Of a stretch of DNA of 41,144 nucleotides, positions 40,348 through 41,144 are shown one piece after another. This DNA comes from Microcaldota archaeon (GTDB lineage Archaea > Micrarchaeota > Micrarchaeia > Norongarragalinales > Norongarragalinaceae). Below the pieces are notes generated by a model that was not told where the DNA came from, did not search any database, and saw nothing but the letters and a program-made list of their open reading frames with translations. How positions within the stretch are numbered: the first letter of the stretch is position 1; every line of letters starts with the position of its first letter. The stretch lies in assembly GCA_016207165.1 (NCBI GenBank), contig JACQQD010000002.1, forward strand, positions 1-41,144, written 5' to 3'. The position numbers and the translations under genes are program-made.

Positions 40348-41144
40348 AACACGTCCTGCTGGTGCTCCTACTTTCCGGCCTGGCCTCCGCTGTTCTCAGC
40401 GTACAGGATTTCACGTGCAACGGCGGACTTTTGAACATTGAAACCAACGTGCCGTTTAACTGCGTCGCCGTCATCTTCAACGACGACCTAAACTCCAACG
40501 CGGCTTTGAACACCGTCACGTTGACGTCGCTTAACGGCTGGACGTCCGCCAGCTCGTACGCCGGCTCGTTTTCCGGAAACTCCGTTCCCCGCGGATCATC
40601 GGTGTCCGTCACTTTTTCCAGCATCATCGCCGTCTCCCCCGGCACCTCCAAGACGTTTAGCGACCTGCAAATCAACGGCGGCTCCGGCAACGCCGCCGAA
40701 CTGGCGGACGCCGCCATGAACGTGGTGGCCATCAAGTCCGCCACCCTCACGCCTTCGGCGACCACGGTTGCCTACGGAAACGAATTCGACGCCACCATCT
40801 CGTTTGACTTGGGCGGACAAGCCAACGTCACCGCCGACTTGGAGCTAAGCGGCTGCAGCCTCAGCGCGGGCCAAGCCGCCACCAAAACCCTGGGAACCGT
40901 GTCAGACACCACGCAATCCACGTCCTGGAAAGTCACGCAAGGCTCCGGCGCCGGAGCCTCCTGCCAAATCACCGTGGAAGTGCAAGCCAATGCCGACCCC
41001 CTGCTTTTGACGTCTACCAAAACGGCGACGGTCTCCGGATCCGGAACCGCGCCAAGCACGCCCGTCTCAAACCCGTCCACGCCCAGCACTCCGGTGGCCG
41101 GCGCACCCGGAGGCGGAAGCGCGGGAGGAGGCGGAGGGGGAGGA
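40344..41144 (+). CDS. Secreted protein coupled to the giant one (3' end outside window)
   Basis: 267 residues visible, open to the right edge. A signal peptide (KHVLLVLLLSGLASAVLS) is followed by two Ig-like or CARDB-like beta domains, with paired cysteines (FTCNGGLLNIETNVPFNC; SGCSLSA and ASCQIT). After about 235 comes a Ser/Thr/Pro stretch (PSTPVSNPSTPSTP), then a Gly run (GGGSAGGGGGGG). This layout usually precedes a further domain or a C-terminal membrane anchor. Its ATG overlaps the upstream stop by 4 nt, so it is translated together with the giant protein and may anchor or cap it. Confidence 0.88.
   Translation, partial: MKHVLLVLLLSGLASAVLSVQDFTCNGGLLNIETNVPFNCVAVIFNDDLNSNAALNTVTLTSLNGWTSASSYAGSFSGNSVPRGSSVSVTFSSIIAVSPGTSKTFSDLQINGGSGNAAELADAAMNVVAIKSATLTPSATTVAYGNEFDATISFDLGGQANVTADLELSGCSLSAGQAATKTLGTVSDTTQSTSWKVTQGSGAGASCQITVEVQANADPLLLTSTKTATVSGSGTAPSTPVSNPSTPSTPVAGAPGGGSAGGGGGGG

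Overview
The window looks like the chromosome of an uncultured archaeon, probably of a DPANN-type lineage such as Diapherotrites. The lineage is inference. The archaeal assignment rests on sequence: an archaeal/eukaryotic-type glycyl-tRNA synthetase, a nascent-polypeptide-associated complex protein (NAC), archease, prefoldin beta next to a Brix-domain protein, and a class III (pilin-type) signal peptide. TATA boxes commonly sit 25-35 nt before starts with little or no leader. Genes are dense, often overlap by 4 nt, and the coding bias is GC-rich.

Layout. 1-4692: membrane transport (MscS channel, cut by the left edge; Ca2+/cation antiporter; CPA2 Na+/H+ antiporter; NSS symporter). 4693-6426: a 311-nt gap and two convergent genes of unknown function. 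6491-12635: a leftward two-gene operon for exported proteins, one a beta-helix protein with Kazal-like and other disulfide-rich modules, the other very large. 12831-16095: a frameshifted nucleotidyltransferase gene with a small partner, a csaA-like tRNA-binding gene with an in-frame stop, a DUF4870-type membrane protein, and glyS. 16096-17660: a DUF4143-type ATPase gene lying between copies of the glyS 3' end. 17986-27023: a leftward three-gene operon encoding a pilin-like protein with two knottin-type motifs, a membrane-anchored BNR/propeller-type protein, and a 1256-residue protein with a C-terminal protein-kinase-like domain. 27205-28777: phosphoribosyltransferase, archease and NAC. 28821-33817: a secreted beta-propeller protein (PF09826 type) and a Cys/Gln/Pro-rich secreted protein. 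33991-35703: HAD hydrolase, Brix, prefoldin beta and a small membrane protein in one leftward operon. 35794-41144: a giant secreted protein built of repeated beta-type modules, translationally coupled to another secreted protein that runs off the right edge.

The theme is a large cell-surface and secreted repertoire threaded between housekeeping genes. Exported proteins take up well over half of the window. They reuse Pro/Ser/Thr linkers, N-glycosylation sequons and small cysteine modules, as expected for an archaeon that meets other cells or harsh surroundings through its envelope. The most promising candidates for an undescribed system are (a) the 17986-27023 operon, which could form a surface sensor linked through the membrane to a kinase-like domain, and (b) the ATPase cassette at the glyS 3' end. 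A 95-bp double-hairpin element with TATAGCAA ends occurs twice, each time just upstream of an exported-protein gene, with compensatory base changes between the copies.
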